Source: Variovorax boronicumulans
Lineage (GTDB): Bacteria > Pseudomonadota > Gammaproteobacteria > Burkholderiales > Burkholderiaceae_C
Reading direction: 5' to 3'
Assembly: GCF_007677875.1 (NCBI RefSeq)
Contig: NZ_VEDO01000004.1
Coordinates: 62,001-126,000, forward strand
Length of the DNA stretch: 64,000 nucleotides
Below, piece by piece: positions 36,348-45,518 of this stretch. Positions within the stretch are counted from its first letter, which is position 1. Each line of letters begins with the position of its first letter. A program made the position numbers and the translations under genes. Under the pieces are notes generated by a model. It saw only the letters and a list, made by a program, of their open reading frames with translations. It was not told the DNA's origin and made no database searches.

Positions 36348-37775
36348 ATGAGACTTGCTGAGATTTTTGTGTTGTTGCGTGCGCGATGGCGGCTGGCTGC
36401 AGCCGTCTGGCTGGCAGTGGTGGCGCTGGTGGCCGCCGTTACCTTCCTGAAGGAGCCCAAATACACCGCGTCTGCGTCGGTGGTTCTGGACGTCAAGTCG
36501 CCGGATCCCATTGCTGGCGCCATCTTGCCCGGCATGACGACGAACTCGTACATGGGAACCCAGCTCGGCGTGCTGCGCAGCGAACGGGTGGCTTTGCGTG
36601 TGGTCAGGGCGCTGGGCTGGGACAAGGACGAACGGCGGCGCAAGGTCTGGCAGGACGTGTCCGAAGGCCAGGGCGACTTCAATGCATGGCTGGCCGGCGC
36701 ACTGCTTCGCGACCTGGATGCGGCGCCGACCCGCGAATCCAACGTCATCACTATCTCCTACACCTCGCCGGATCCCGCCTTCGCTGCCCAAGTGGCGAAC
36801 CTGTGGGTGCAGGCGTACATCGACACCACGCTGGAGTTGCGTGTCGACCCGGCCAAACAGTACAGCGGCTTCTTCGACACCTACGGCAAGCAATTGCGCG
36901 AAGACCTGGAGCGCGCGCAGGCACGTCTGTCCAGCTACCAGCGCGAGCACGGTCTGGTTGCCACCGACGAACGCGTCGACGTTGAGAACGTTCGCTTGAT
37001 GGAGCTTTCCTCGCAGATGGTGGCGCTGCAGGGGCTCGCCAACGAGTCCGGAGGCCGCCAGAGCCAGTCGATGACCAGCCCGGACCGCATGCCGGAGGTG
37101 TTGTCCAATCCCGTCATCGTGTCGCTGACGTCTGAACTGTCCCGGCAGGAAGCAGCGCGCAAGGAGCTGGGTGAGCGGTTGGGAGAGCGGCACCCCGCCA
37201 TGATCGAATCGCAGGCCAAGATCGCCGAGTTGCGTGCCAGCATTGCAGCTGAAACCAAACGCGTGACGGGTGGTATCGCCGTCAGCAACAGTGTGAACCA
37301 GGGTCGGCTAGCCCAGGCCCGGGCGGCCGTGGAGGAACAGCGCAACAAAGTGCTGCATCTGAAGGCACTACGGGATGAAGCCGGGGTGCTTGAGCGGGAC
37401 GTCGACAACGCCAAGCGTGCCTACGACACCGTGATGGCGCGTGCCAGCCAGACCAATGTCGAAAGCAACGCCACCCAGACGAACGTCAACGTCCTCAAGC
37501 AGGCGGCCGCGCCATTGAATCCTTCGGAGCCCCGGATTGCCCTGAACATGGCGGTCGCCTTCGTGGCAGCCACGCTGTTGGCTCTGGGGACTGCGCTGGC
37601 CACCGAGATGCGGGACCGCCGCCTTCGCAGCGAGCAAGATGTGCTGCGCACCCTGCGTCTGCCGGTGCTCGGTGTGCTGCCGGAACACTCCGGAGCCAAG
37701 CGCCGGACACCACGACTACGCACTCGGTGGACTGCGCAGATTGCCAACAACACACCCCACGGCAAGGCGGGCTAG
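36348..37775 (+). CDS. epsF: Polysaccharide chain-length determinant / co-polymerase, EpsF (GumC/Wzz) type
   Basis: 475 residues. The first helix is at about 16-34. A long periplasmic coiled-coil region (about 170-360, for example DLERAQARLSSYQREHGLVA) and a second helix near 402-420 (NMAVAFVAATLLALGTALAT) follow. LNPSEPRIALNMAVAF carries the Pro-rich motif next to the second helix typical of Wzz/GumC proteins. It controls chain length with the polymerase and export pore. It is the first gene of the plus-strand polysaccharide operon and is followed directly by its EpsG-like ATPase partner. Confidence 0.9.
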   Translation: MRLAEIFVLLRARWRLAAAVWLAVVALVAAVTFLKEPKYTASASVVLDVKSPDPIAGAILPGMTTNSYMGTQLGVLRSERVALRVVRALGWDKDERRRKVWQDVSEGQGDFNAWLAGALLRDLDAAPTRESNVITISYTSPDPAFAAQVANLWVQAYIDTTLELRVDPAKQYSGFFDTYGKQLREDLERAQARLSSYQREHGLVATDERVDVENVRLMELSSQMVALQGLANESGGRQSQSMTSPDRMPEVLSNPVIVSLTSELSRQEAARKELGERLGERHPAMIESQAKIAELRASIAAETKRVTGGIAVSNSVNQGRLAQARAAVEEQRNKVLHLKALRDEAGVLERDVDNAKRAYDTVMARASQTNVESNATQTNVNVLKQAAAPLNPSEPRIALNMAVAFVAATLLALGTALATEMRDRRLRSEQDVLRTLRLPVLGVLPEHSGAKRRTPRLRTRWTAQIANNTPHGKAG

Positions 37776-38744
37776 ATGTCGGTCACACCACCGGAAGATA
37801 CCCAGCCTCAGGACGCCGGGCATCGTACGGGCCAAGCTCTTCACACGCAGTCCATGACGACAACACCCGAGGGGCGCGCCCCTGCGCTCGACCAGGGCCA
37901 CCAACTGGTCGATCGGTCGATCGGCGATCTGATCAGTGACCTGCGCAAGCTCGATGCGCGCCAGATCGAGCTCATCGTCCAACACCAGCGCAAACACGGG
38001 GTGCGCTTCGGCGAGGCCGCCATTGCGCTGAAGTTCGCATCGCGGAGCGACGTGCTTTGGGCGTTGTCCCAGCAATTCCACTATCCCTATGCGGCCGAAG
38101 GTGGACTGGACGGATTGAGCAGCGAACTCGTGGCGGCGACGGACCCGTTCTGCGACGCGGCCGAAGTGTTCCGCGATGTGCGCAGCCAGCTGCTGATGGA
38201 CGTGCTGGCGCCGGACGAGCCGCGGCGTGCGCTGGCGGTGCTGAGCCCGAACGTAGGGGACGGCAAGACCTACTTTGCAGCCAATCTGGCGGTTGCATTC
38301 AGTCAGCTCGGCGAGAGCACGCTGCTCATCGACGCCGACATGCGAACCCCCAGGCAGCACCAGCTGCTGGGCCTGCAGCCCGGCACCGGTTTGAGCAACA
38401 TCCTGGCGGGTCGGGCGACAGCCGATGCCGTGCAGCCTGTCGCTGCGCTGCCTGGTCTGCACTTTCTGTCCGTCGGCACGCTGCCGCCCAATCCGCTGGA
38501 GCTCATGCAGCGGTCGTCTTTCAGCTTCTTGATGCAGGAGCTGCTTGGTCGCTACGACCATGTGATCGTGGACACGCCTGCGGCGGAGCATGGCGCAGAT
38601 GGTCGCGTGCTGGCGGCCCGGTGTGGCGCAGCTTTGATCATCGGCAGGCGCGACCGAACCCGCATGGAGGCGATCCAATCCCTGGTCCAGCAGATCGCAC
38701 GCTCGCACGCAAAGATTGCAGGCGTGATGCTCAATGAGCACTGA
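37776..38744 (+). CDS. epsG: EpsG-like BY-kinase-type ATPase partner of the chain-length protein
   Basis: 322 residues. An N-terminal MshEN/GspE-N-like segment (about 45-105) comes before a P-loop ATPase. Walker A is SPNVGDGKT (157-165), Walker A' LLIDADMR (183-190) and Walker B HVIVDTPA (262-269). It pairs with EpsF to drive polymer assembly or export. The C-terminus ends AGVMLNEH without the Tyr cluster that bacterial tyrosine kinases autophosphorylate. Start at ATG 37776 follows the epsF stop directly; ATG 37854 is an alternative. It overlaps the next gene by 11 bases. Confidence 0.88.
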   Translation: MSVTPPEDTQPQDAGHRTGQALHTQSMTTTPEGRAPALDQGHQLVDRSIGDLISDLRKLDARQIELIVQHQRKHGVRFGEAAIALKFASRSDVLWALSQQFHYPYAAEGGLDGLSSELVAATDPFCDAAEVFRDVRSQLLMDVLAPDEPRRALAVLSPNVGDGKTYFAANLAVAFSQLGESTLLIDADMRTPRQHQLLGLQPGTGLSNILAGRATADAVQPVAALPGLHFLSVGTLPPNPLELMQRSSFSFLMQELLGRYDHVIVDTPAAEHGADGRVLAARCGAALIIGRRDRTRMEAIQSLVQQIARSHAKIAGVMLNEH

Positions 38745-39783
38745 GCGGCCCCGCTCCGTTCTGGTGGTGATTCCCACCTTGAACGAGGATGCGCACATCG
38801 AAGGGGTCATCGACACGCTGGCCCGTGACCTGGACCCCGCCGACCGCGTTCGCATGGTCGTGGCCGACGGGGGTAGCACGGATGGCACGGTGGAGCGCGT
38901 GAGGCGCCTGGCAGCATCGCGGCCCTGGTTGACCTTGCTGCCCAACCCGCAACGGATCCAGAGTGCTGCGGTCAACCTCGCCGTGCGGACCATGGGTGCC
39001 AATGTCGACGTGCTGGTGCGTTGCGACGCACATGCCGACTATCCTGCGGGGTTCGTGCGCCAGCTGGTGACGACCCTCGAGCGCGTGGGTGCAGATGCCG
39101 TGGTCGTGCCGATGGACTCGCAGGGACGAAACTGCCTGCAGCGCGCGGTGGCGTGGGTGTCCGACACCCCGCTCGGTTCGGGCGGGTCCGCGCACCGCGG
39201 AGGGCGGCGCAGCGGCTTCATCGACCACGGACACCACGCGGCGTTCCGCATGGAAAGCTTTCGGCGCGCCGGTGGATACGACGAAACCTTCACCCACAAC
39301 GAGGATGCGGAGCTCGATTGCCGCCAGCGTGCGATGGGGAGCCGCATCTACCTTGATGCCGACATCCGCATCGGTTACAGCCCACGGGGCACCTTGCGCG
39401 GCCTGTGGCGCCAGTACTTTGGTTACGGAAAGGGGCGGGCGCGCACCGTTCGAAAGCACCGGGGCTCGATGCGGTTGCGTCAGCTGGCCGTGCCGTCCTT
39501 CATCGGGGCCAACGCCTTGGCCATCCTGGCTGCCGTCTGGTTGCCATGGCTGCTCCTGTTGCCACTGGCGTACGGGTTGGGATTGCTCGGCGCATCGGTC
39601 GGCATTGCTGCTCAACGGAGATCGCTCTGTGGACTGTGGAGCGGACCGGCTGCCTTCACCATGCACGCCGCCTGGGCTTGCGGCTTCCTGTGGAGCATGG
39701 TGGCGCTGCGCCAGCCGCCATGGTCGGCGCAACAGGCCCAGCCCTTGCTGTTCGACGAGCGCGGGATGCGCTCTGAGCCCTGA
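38734..39783 (+). CDS. Family-2 glycosyltransferase, ExoA-like
   Basis: 349 residues. The GT-A domain at the start (VVIPTLNEDAHIEGVI, VADGGSTDGT) has an acidic DAHADYP motif and HNEDAELDCRQ as likely catalytic and acceptor region. The C-terminal half has two or three membrane helices (about 250-330). GIDHGHHAAFR-like and FGYGKGRARTVRKH segments resemble ExoA, which adds a sugar to the lipid-linked succinoglycan unit. It acts at the cytoplasmic face of the inner membrane. The stop overlaps the next start (TGATG). Confidence 0.88.
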   Translation: MSTERPRSVLVVIPTLNEDAHIEGVIDTLARDLDPADRVRMVVADGGSTDGTVERVRRLAASRPWLTLLPNPQRIQSAAVNLAVRTMGANVDVLVRCDAHADYPAGFVRQLVTTLERVGADAVVVPMDSQGRNCLQRAVAWVSDTPLGSGGSAHRGGRRSGFIDHGHHAAFRMESFRRAGGYDETFTHNEDAELDCRQRAMGSRIYLDADIRIGYSPRGTLRGLWRQYFGYGKGRARTVRKHRGSMRLRQLAVPSFIGANALAILAAVWLPWLLLLPLAYGLGLLGASVGIAAQRRSLCGLWSGPAAFTMHAAWACGFLWSMVALRQPPWSAQQAQPLLFDERGMRSEP

Positions 39784-41051
39784 TGTCGGCGACCTCGCCC
39801 GCTGTGTGGGATGCCGCCGTCGATGCAGGCAGGGCCCATCCGGTCAGGCACCTGCAGTGGTATGTGGACAAGGGACTGTTCTGGGTCCCTGTCCTGACCG
39901 CGACCTTTCTTTCCAAGTTTGGCGTTCCGCCGCTCGCGCCGTCCGGCATCTCGATCGCCATTCCGGCCATTCTGGCCATCCTGGGCATCGGCCTGGTGTT
40001 CCATCGGATGGTCGTCGAGCCACGGGCGGCCGCGGCCTACATGTTCGTGATGGGCAGCCTGTTCGCCATGCAGTCGGTGGCCGACAGCCGTTACTCCATG
40101 CTGTCTTTGGTGCTGTTGGTCATGCTGCACCTGCCTTACGCATTTCGCATGGCACACCCACCCAGCTATGTCCGCGTCATTCGCGCCATTCAAGCGGTCG
40201 GGCTGGTCGTGGCAGTGCTCGGTTTTCTGCAGTACACCCTGCAATTCGTCCTCGGCCCCAAGCTGGTCTTTCCGCTCGAGAACTTCTTCCCGCAGAGCTT
40301 CATCGTGGGATCGTTCAACCAGCAGGCCGTGGTGAGCTATGGAGCGAGCACGTACCGGGCCAATGGCATGGTGATGGTCGAGCCATCCGTGTTCAGCCAG
40401 TTGATGGCGTTGAGCATCCTCATCGAACTGTTGACGCGGCGCCGCCTGTGGTACATCGCGTTGGCTGCGGTGAGCATGCTCATGTCGTATTCCGGCACCG
40501 GGCTGTTGCTCTTGACGGCATCACTGGTGGTTCTTGCAGTGCAACGCGGCAAGATTGCGCTGCTCTCGGCGCTCTTTGGCGCGGGCTGTGTGCTCGTCGG
40601 ACTCGGCGCGGTTTTCAAGGAACTGCCTTACCTTGGCATTTTTGCGCACCGACTCGGTGAATTCGCGTCGCCAACGTCCAGCGGATTCGCACGCTTCGTC
40701 GGCGGCTATTACATGTTCGATGAGTTTCTTTGGCCGGATCCGGTGCGCACGCTGGTCGGCTTTGGCGCTGGCACCTTCAAGTTCTACATGAACGCGGCCA
40801 CCTATCCGGTGTCGGAGATGGCCATCTTCAAGGTGATATTCGAGTTTGGGTTGCTCGGTGCACTTTTGTACTTTGGGCTGCTTGCCTACTGCTTCGGCCG
40901 ATCGCGGGCACCGCTGGTCCTGCGCGTGTCGCTGGTGATCTGCCTCATCCTGAGCGGCAATCTTTTCCCGTTCGCTCATGCACTGGCGTTCGTGTTGTTG
41001 GTCTGGATCGACCCAGGGCATCGGCACGGAATGTCGACAAGGTTCGTCTGA
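39783..41051 (+). CDS. O-antigen ligase/polymerase-like (Wzy-type) membrane protein
   Basis: 422 residues with about ten to eleven membrane helices and one large periplasmic loop (about 165-205; FPQSFIVGSFNQQAVVSYGA). EPSVFSQLMALSILIEL and SYSGTGLLLL are typical of Wzy/WaaL-type proteins, with Arg residues in the loops. By position after EpsF/EpsG it is most likely the polymerase of this pathway. Sequence does not separate polymerase from ligase. It overlaps the preceding gene by one base. Confidence 0.8.
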   Translation: MSATSPAVWDAAVDAGRAHPVRHLQWYVDKGLFWVPVLTATFLSKFGVPPLAPSGISIAIPAILAILGIGLVFHRMVVEPRAAAAYMFVMGSLFAMQSVADSRYSMLSLVLLVMLHLPYAFRMAHPPSYVRVIRAIQAVGLVVAVLGFLQYTLQFVLGPKLVFPLENFFPQSFIVGSFNQQAVVSYGASTYRANGMVMVEPSVFSQLMALSILIELLTRRRLWYIALAAVSMLMSYSGTGLLLLTASLVVLAVQRGKIALLSALFGAGCVLVGLGAVFKELPYLGIFAHRLGEFASPTSSGFARFVGGYYMFDEFLWPDPVRTLVGFGAGTFKFYMNAATYPVSEMAIFKVIFEFGLLGALLYFGLLAYCFGRSRAPLVLRVSLVICLILSGNLFPFAHALAFVLLVWIDPGHRHGMSTRFV

Positions 41052-41054
41052 ACC

Positions 41055-42116
41055 ATGGCACCACCGACACCACCATCACGGTCGCAACTGGCCGACGCGA
41101 CCAAGGCGATCGGCATCGTGCTCGTCGTCTGGGGGCATGCGCCTGGCATCACGCCGTGGGTTGGCGTGGTCATCTACAGCATGCACATGCCGCTGTTCTT
41201 TTTTGTTTCCGGCTACCTGCTGAAGACGGAACGACTGCAGCAACCGTTGTCGAAGCAGTGCCGCGACTTGGCGCGCACCTTGCTCAGCCCCTACGTGCTG
41301 TTCTTTGTCATTTCTCTGGCGTACTGGCTGGCGACGCGAAATCTCGGGGCGCGTGCAGCGAAATTCACCGATGTGACGGTCCTGGACGCGGTGACAGGGT
41401 TGGCCACCGGCCTTTCGCGTGACCTCTTTGTGAACCTCGCACTGTGGTTCTTTCCCTGCATGTTCGTCACGCAGCTGCTGTATAGGCTCGCATGGAAGGC
41501 GTGCCCGCGCGAGGGATGGCTCGCCCTGGCAAGCGGCCTCTTCGCCGTCGGGCTGCTGACGACCACGCTACCTTGGTCATCCAGGCTGCCATGGGGACTG
41601 GACATCGCGTTTGTCGCCGTTGTTTTTTTTGCCATCGGGCGATGGGTCCGGGTGGCGCCAGTGGGGCAATGGCTGGAGTCCACAGCCAAGCGCTCGATCG
41701 CGTCCCCCTTGTTGGTGGCGGTGCCCGTTTGGCTGGCGGGCGCTCTCTACCAGGGGCGCGTGGACCTGGCAATGGCCAGCTTCGGTCCTAGCGTCCTTCT
41801 GTATTTCGTGGCGGCAACCAGTGGCATTGCGGCCGTGCTGGGTCTTGCGTCGAGCGTGCGTCTGACATCGGCTGGACAGTGGCTCGCTGACAATACCCTG
41901 CTCATCTTTCCCCTCCATGCGCTGTTCATCAACCTGGGCAGCGGCGTGGCGAAGATGTTCGGCATCGGCCCGTACGGTCTGGGGTGGTCCGTTGGATTTG
42001 TGGCATGGAGCCTCGCGTGCTGTGTGCCCTCGGCAATCTTGCTCAAGCGCTATTGCGCACCATTGCTCGGAATGCAGACGTCTCGGTCGCGCAGTCCAGC
42101 GTTTGCCCACTATTGA
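41055..42116 (+). CDS. Acyltransferase-3 family membrane protein
   Basis: 353 residues with ten membrane helices. ATKAIGIVLVVWGHAPG holds the active-site His of the acyltransferase-3 family, and YSMHMPLFFFVSGYLLK follows. It probably adds acetyl or another acyl group to the repeat unit. It lies three bases after the Wzy-like gene in the same operon. Confidence 0.88.
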   Translation: MAPPTPPSRSQLADATKAIGIVLVVWGHAPGITPWVGVVIYSMHMPLFFFVSGYLLKTERLQQPLSKQCRDLARTLLSPYVLFFVISLAYWLATRNLGARAAKFTDVTVLDAVTGLATGLSRDLFVNLALWFFPCMFVTQLLYRLAWKACPREGWLALASGLFAVGLLTTTLPWSSRLPWGLDIAFVAVVFFAIGRWVRVAPVGQWLESTAKRSIASPLLVAVPVWLAGALYQGRVDLAMASFGPSVLLYFVAATSGIAAVLGLASSVRLTSAGQWLADNTLLIFPLHALFINLGSGVAKMFGIGPYGLGWSVGFVAWSLACCVPSAILLKRYCAPLLGMQTSRSRSPAFAHY

Positions 42117-42127
42117 AGGAGCCAACG

Positions 42128-43117
42128 ATGTTCAGTGTTGTGAAGCGCTTGGTGGCATCAGGTCTGGCTGCCGGTCTGCTGTTCGGTGCAGGTGGGGCAG
42201 CGGCGCAGCAAAGCCCGCCGGCGACGGCGACCGCGACGGCCAAGCCGCAGATAGGCGTCTACCTGGGCGGTGGGTGCGATGGCCGCAAGCGGCTGCAGGC
42301 ATTTGAGAACTGGCTCGGTCGGCCCGTCGACTTCGTGGTCGACTTCCTCGCGTGGGATTCATGGGACGCCATGGCCTGGGCGGCGGGCTGGGTGGGGCGC
42401 TGCTGGCAGGAAGCAGGCAAGCGCGTCGTTGTCTCCATGCCAATGTTCCCGAGGTCCAAGGAATACTCTCTGGAGGCTGGTGCGCGGGGAGACTACGACG
42501 ACAAGATCCGCGTGGTGGCTCAGCAACTGATCCGCTACGGTCACGGCGCCGCGACGATCCGGCTGGGTTGGGAGTTCAATGCCAGCTGGTTCGCCTGGTA
42601 CGCAACCAAGAAGCCTGATCAATTCGTCGCCAATTGGCGCCGCGTGGTCGAGACGATGCGCAGTGTGCCGGGCGCCAAGTTCCGCTTCGACTGGAATCCC
42701 ATCGTCGGTCCCGGCATGGCATCGCCGGAACCTGCCTATCCCGGGGACGATGTCGTCGACGTCATCGGTGGTGACGTCTACAACAACAACTATTTCCCGG
42801 CCGGCACACCGGCCGAGCAGCGTTGGCAAGTACTTCGCGACGGCCCATTCGGCTTGCGGTGGTTGCGCGAATTTGCACGCAAGCACGGCAAGCCCATGTC
42901 GTTCCCCGAGTGGGGGACGGGCCAACGGCCCGACGGCAAAGGCGGTGGCGACGATCCGGTGTTCATGCGCGGCATGATCGAATGGATTGCAGCGAACCCG
43001 CCCGAATACCATGCCTACTGGGACTACAACGCCAAGGATTACAGGTCGGCACTTTCGGATGGCAAGCAGCCCTTGTCCGCGAAGGAATTCCTCGATGCAT
43101 TCGGGGTTGCCCGTTGA
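42128..43117 (+). CDS. Secreted glycoside hydrolase family 26-like enzyme
   Basis: 329 residues with a signal peptide (MFSVVKRLVASGLAAG, cleavage near AAAQ). It is a TIM-barrel with GH26 features: acid/base Glu149 in RLGWEFNASW and nucleophile Glu261 in SFPEWGTG, about 110 residues apart. In polymer loci, periplasmic or secreted GH26 enzymes usually trim or cleave the product, and the true substrate is unknown. ATG 42128 has AAGGAG at the right spacing. It is 11 bases after the acyltransferase. Confidence 0.87.
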   Translation: MFSVVKRLVASGLAAGLLFGAGGAAAQQSPPATATATAKPQIGVYLGGGCDGRKRLQAFENWLGRPVDFVVDFLAWDSWDAMAWAAGWVGRCWQEAGKRVVVSMPMFPRSKEYSLEAGARGDYDDKIRVVAQQLIRYGHGAATIRLGWEFNASWFAWYATKKPDQFVANWRRVVETMRSVPGAKFRFDWNPIVGPGMASPEPAYPGDDVVDVIGGDVYNNNYFPAGTPAEQRWQVLRDGPFGLRWLREFARKHGKPMSFPEWGTGQRPDGKGGGDDPVFMRGMIEWIAANPPEYHAYWDYNAKDYRSALSDGKQPLSAKEFLDAFGVAR

Positions 43118-43170
43118 CCGAGCCTCGAGTGCATTCTGGGATCGCGTCGCCCCCAACGTCACTGAACGTG

Positions 43171-43184
43171 CAGCGCATGCGCTG
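43171..43184. other. 14-bp perfect palindrome before the second acyltransferase
   Basis: CAGCGCATGCGCTG is its own reverse complement. It lies 17 bases before the likely start of the next gene, in an 83-base gap. It could be a binding site, but in such GC-rich DNA this may be chance. Confidence 0.3.
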
Positions 43185-43200
43185 TGCGGCAGATAGCCCG

Positions 43201-44298
43201 ATGGAACCATCCAGCCACCGCGCCCGTGAGCACCACGCGGGTATCCATGGCCTGCGCGGAGCATGCGTGCTGGCCATCTTCGCCTACCACGTGGTCAATT
43301 CAGGCCTGTTGCCACCAGCTTCGTCGCCGTCTGTCGCGCTGTGGCTATGGCTCTGCGACGGCTTGCGCTACGGCGTCGAGGTGTTTTTCATGATCAGCGG
43401 CTACGTCATCGTTCGCAGCCTGCAGCGCCATGCCAGCGTCGCGTTGTTCATGAGAGACCGCATCCTGCGCATCTTTCCGCTGTGGTTGCCGCTGGCCACG
43501 GCAATGTTGGTCGCAGCCTGGGCTGCGTCCCATTTGTCCGGCATTCCATCGCGTGCCTTGCCAAGTGCGTGGACGCTCCTCCCCAGTCTGCTGATCCTCG
43601 CTCCCGTGCTCCCAGTGACCAACATCCACCCCGCCCAGTGGTCGCTTTGCTACGAACTGTTTTTCTATGTGTTCGCGGCGGTCATGTGGCAGGTGCGACA
43701 TCGCCCGCTGGCCCTGAGGCTGCTGTGCCTGGTGCCCGCGCTGGCTTTTGCAGTCCTGTTTCCTAGGGCCTTGTTCTTTGCGCCTGGTGTCCTCGTCGCC
43801 TTGTACGAGCCCTGGTTGCGCCAGCGAGGTGCCTGGACGCGGGCGACCTGGGTCGGCCTGCCATTGGCCTGGGTAGCGTGGCTCAGCACGGGTACCGAGA
43901 ATGCGGCGCTCAGCCGCACGCTGATCGACTTTGTGGCGCAGGGCCAGGGGGCACTGGCCGCCGTCGCGTTCCTCGGCGGTGGAGCCTTCTTCGCATGGAT
44001 CGTGCTGTTTCGCGCTCATCCCAAGCATCACGTGCTGGGCACGCGGAGCATGCAGTGGCTGGGCACGATCAGCTTCAGCTTCTACTTGGTGCATCCGATC
44101 GTGATGGGGGGCGTCAAGCGCGTGCTGCTGCCCCTATTGCATCTCGGCACCTGGCCTGGCATCGCGGTTTTCGTGGTGGTGTCGTTCGTGGGCTCGTGTA
44201 TCGCTTCGTATCTGACGTGGAAGTACCTCGAGGTTGGCCTGCGCCGCTGGCTGCTGGCACACGGCGGCATGGCCACGCCGCTCGCTCCGCAGCGCTGA
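43201..44298 (+). CDS. Acyltransferase-3 family membrane protein (OafA-like)
   Basis: 365 residues with about ten helices. The start GIHGLRGACVLAIFAYHVV carries the family Arg and active-site His. VEVFFMISGYVIVRSLQRH and RILRIFPLW follow, all characteristic. WSLCYELFFYVFAA is the usual later motif. It likely O-acylates the polysaccharide. ATG 43201 (MEPSSHRARE) is preferred; ATG 43177 in the same frame is possible. Confidence 0.87.
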   Translation: MEPSSHRAREHHAGIHGLRGACVLAIFAYHVVNSGLLPPASSPSVALWLWLCDGLRYGVEVFFMISGYVIVRSLQRHASVALFMRDRILRIFPLWLPLATAMLVAAWAASHLSGIPSRALPSAWTLLPSLLILAPVLPVTNIHPAQWSLCYELFFYVFAAVMWQVRHRPLALRLLCLVPALAFAVLFPRALFFAPGVLVALYEPWLRQRGAWTRATWVGLPLAWVAWLSTGTENAALSRTLIDFVAQGQGALAAVAFLGGGAFFAWIVLFRAHPKHHVLGTRSMQWLGTISFSFYLVHPIVMGGVKRVLLPLLHLGTWPGIAVFVVVSFVGSCIASYLTWKYLEVGLRRWLLAHGGMATPLAPQR

Positions 44299-44345
44299 CG
44301 TTCTTTCCGGTGTTGACCTTTGATATTGCGCCACCGCACTGTCCC

Positions 44346-45518
44346 ATGCCCCTAGATTCCTTATCGCCCTTGCGCGTTCTCCTCGTTGACCCCTCGCTTT
44401 TCACTGCACCTTACGACGCTGCGTTGACCCACGGGCTGGTGGATGCGGGGGTGGCTCCCATGTGGGCCACGCGGCCTGTGCGCCCTGGGGACCGGCAGGA
44501 GATTCCCGCCCAGTACGTGGACGACTTCTTCTATCGCCGAACCGACAGCGCGGAGGCTTCCGGCTGGCGTGCCGCGGTCAAGGGCGCGGCGCACCTGATG
44601 GGTCTGGCTGCCCTCATCGGGCGCGTGTTCCGGCACCGTGCCGACGTGGTCCACGTGCAATGGCTTGTGTTGCCGCTGTTCGACGCCGTGGCCATCGCTG
44701 CGATCCGCTTGTTCAAGCCCGTCGTGCTGACAGTGCACGACACGGTTCCTTTCAACGGTGAACGCATGTCCCTCGTCAAGCGTCTGGGGTTTCGGCTGCC
44801 GTTGCGTCTGGCGCATCGCCTCATCACCCACACACAGGCGGGCCGCAATCATCTGGTGGCGGCGGGTGTGCCGGTCGGCAAGATCCGGGTGATCCCGCAT
44901 GGGCCATTGAAGATTTCCCTTCCCATCGCGGACAAGCGAGCGCCGTCAGACCCTGCGGCAGACACCTACAACGTGGTGCTCTTCGGCGAGATCAAGCCCT
45001 ACAAGGGGCTGGACGTGCTCGTCGAGGCGGTCGGTGTGCTGCCGGACAAGGTGCAGGACCGTCTGCGCGTCTTCGTTGCCGGCCGCCCCCGGATGGAACT
45101 GACAGACCTGCAGCGGCGCATCGGCGCCTTGGGCATCGAGCGGTGCTTCTCGTTCGAGCCGCGGCGCATCACCGAGGAGGAGATGGCGACGTTGTTCTCC
45201 GCAGCCGATTGCTTCGTGTTTCCTTACCGGCAGATCGATGCCAGCGGTGTGTATTTCCTCGTGAAGGCGCTGGGTCGATGGCTTATCGCCAGCAAGGTGG
45301 GTGTGTTCGCCGAACAGATGGACGGCACGGACGATGGGCGCCTGGTGCAGAGCGGCGACGTGCAGCAGTTGGCAGCGGCGTTGCAGGAGGCGGTGGAACG
45401 TCGCCCGCGGCCGCGTGCCATGTCGGACAAGGATTCGTGGGACAGCATCGGTCGCCAGACACGGCAGGTCTACGAGGAACTGCTGGCCAACGCGCCGGCC
45501 GTGCAGGTGACGCGATGA
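44346..45518 (+). CDS. Family-4 type glycosyltransferase
   Basis: 390 residues. The N-terminal Rossmann half includes DVVHVQWLVLPLFDAVAI and VLTVHDTVPF. The C-terminal half has VVLFGEIKPYKGLDVLVEAV (nucleotide-sugar side) and FVFPYRQIDASGVYFLVKAL, where other GT4 enzymes carry the E-x7-E motif; here only part is kept. It is cytoplasmic or membrane-associated. Its stop overlaps the next gene's start (ATGA). The donor sugar is unknown. Confidence 0.87.
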   Translation: MPLDSLSPLRVLLVDPSLFTAPYDAALTHGLVDAGVAPMWATRPVRPGDRQEIPAQYVDDFFYRRTDSAEASGWRAAVKGAAHLMGLAALIGRVFRHRADVVHVQWLVLPLFDAVAIAAIRLFKPVVLTVHDTVPFNGERMSLVKRLGFRLPLRLAHRLITHTQAGRNHLVAAGVPVGKIRVIPHGPLKISLPIADKRAPSDPAADTYNVVLFGEIKPYKGLDVLVEAVGVLPDKVQDRLRVFVAGRPRMELTDLQRRIGALGIERCFSFEPRRITEEEMATLFSAADCFVFPYRQIDASGVYFLVKALGRWLIASKVGVFAEQMDGTDDGRLVQSGDVQQLAAALQEAVERRPRPRAMSDKDSWDSIGRQTRQVYEELLANAPAVQVTR

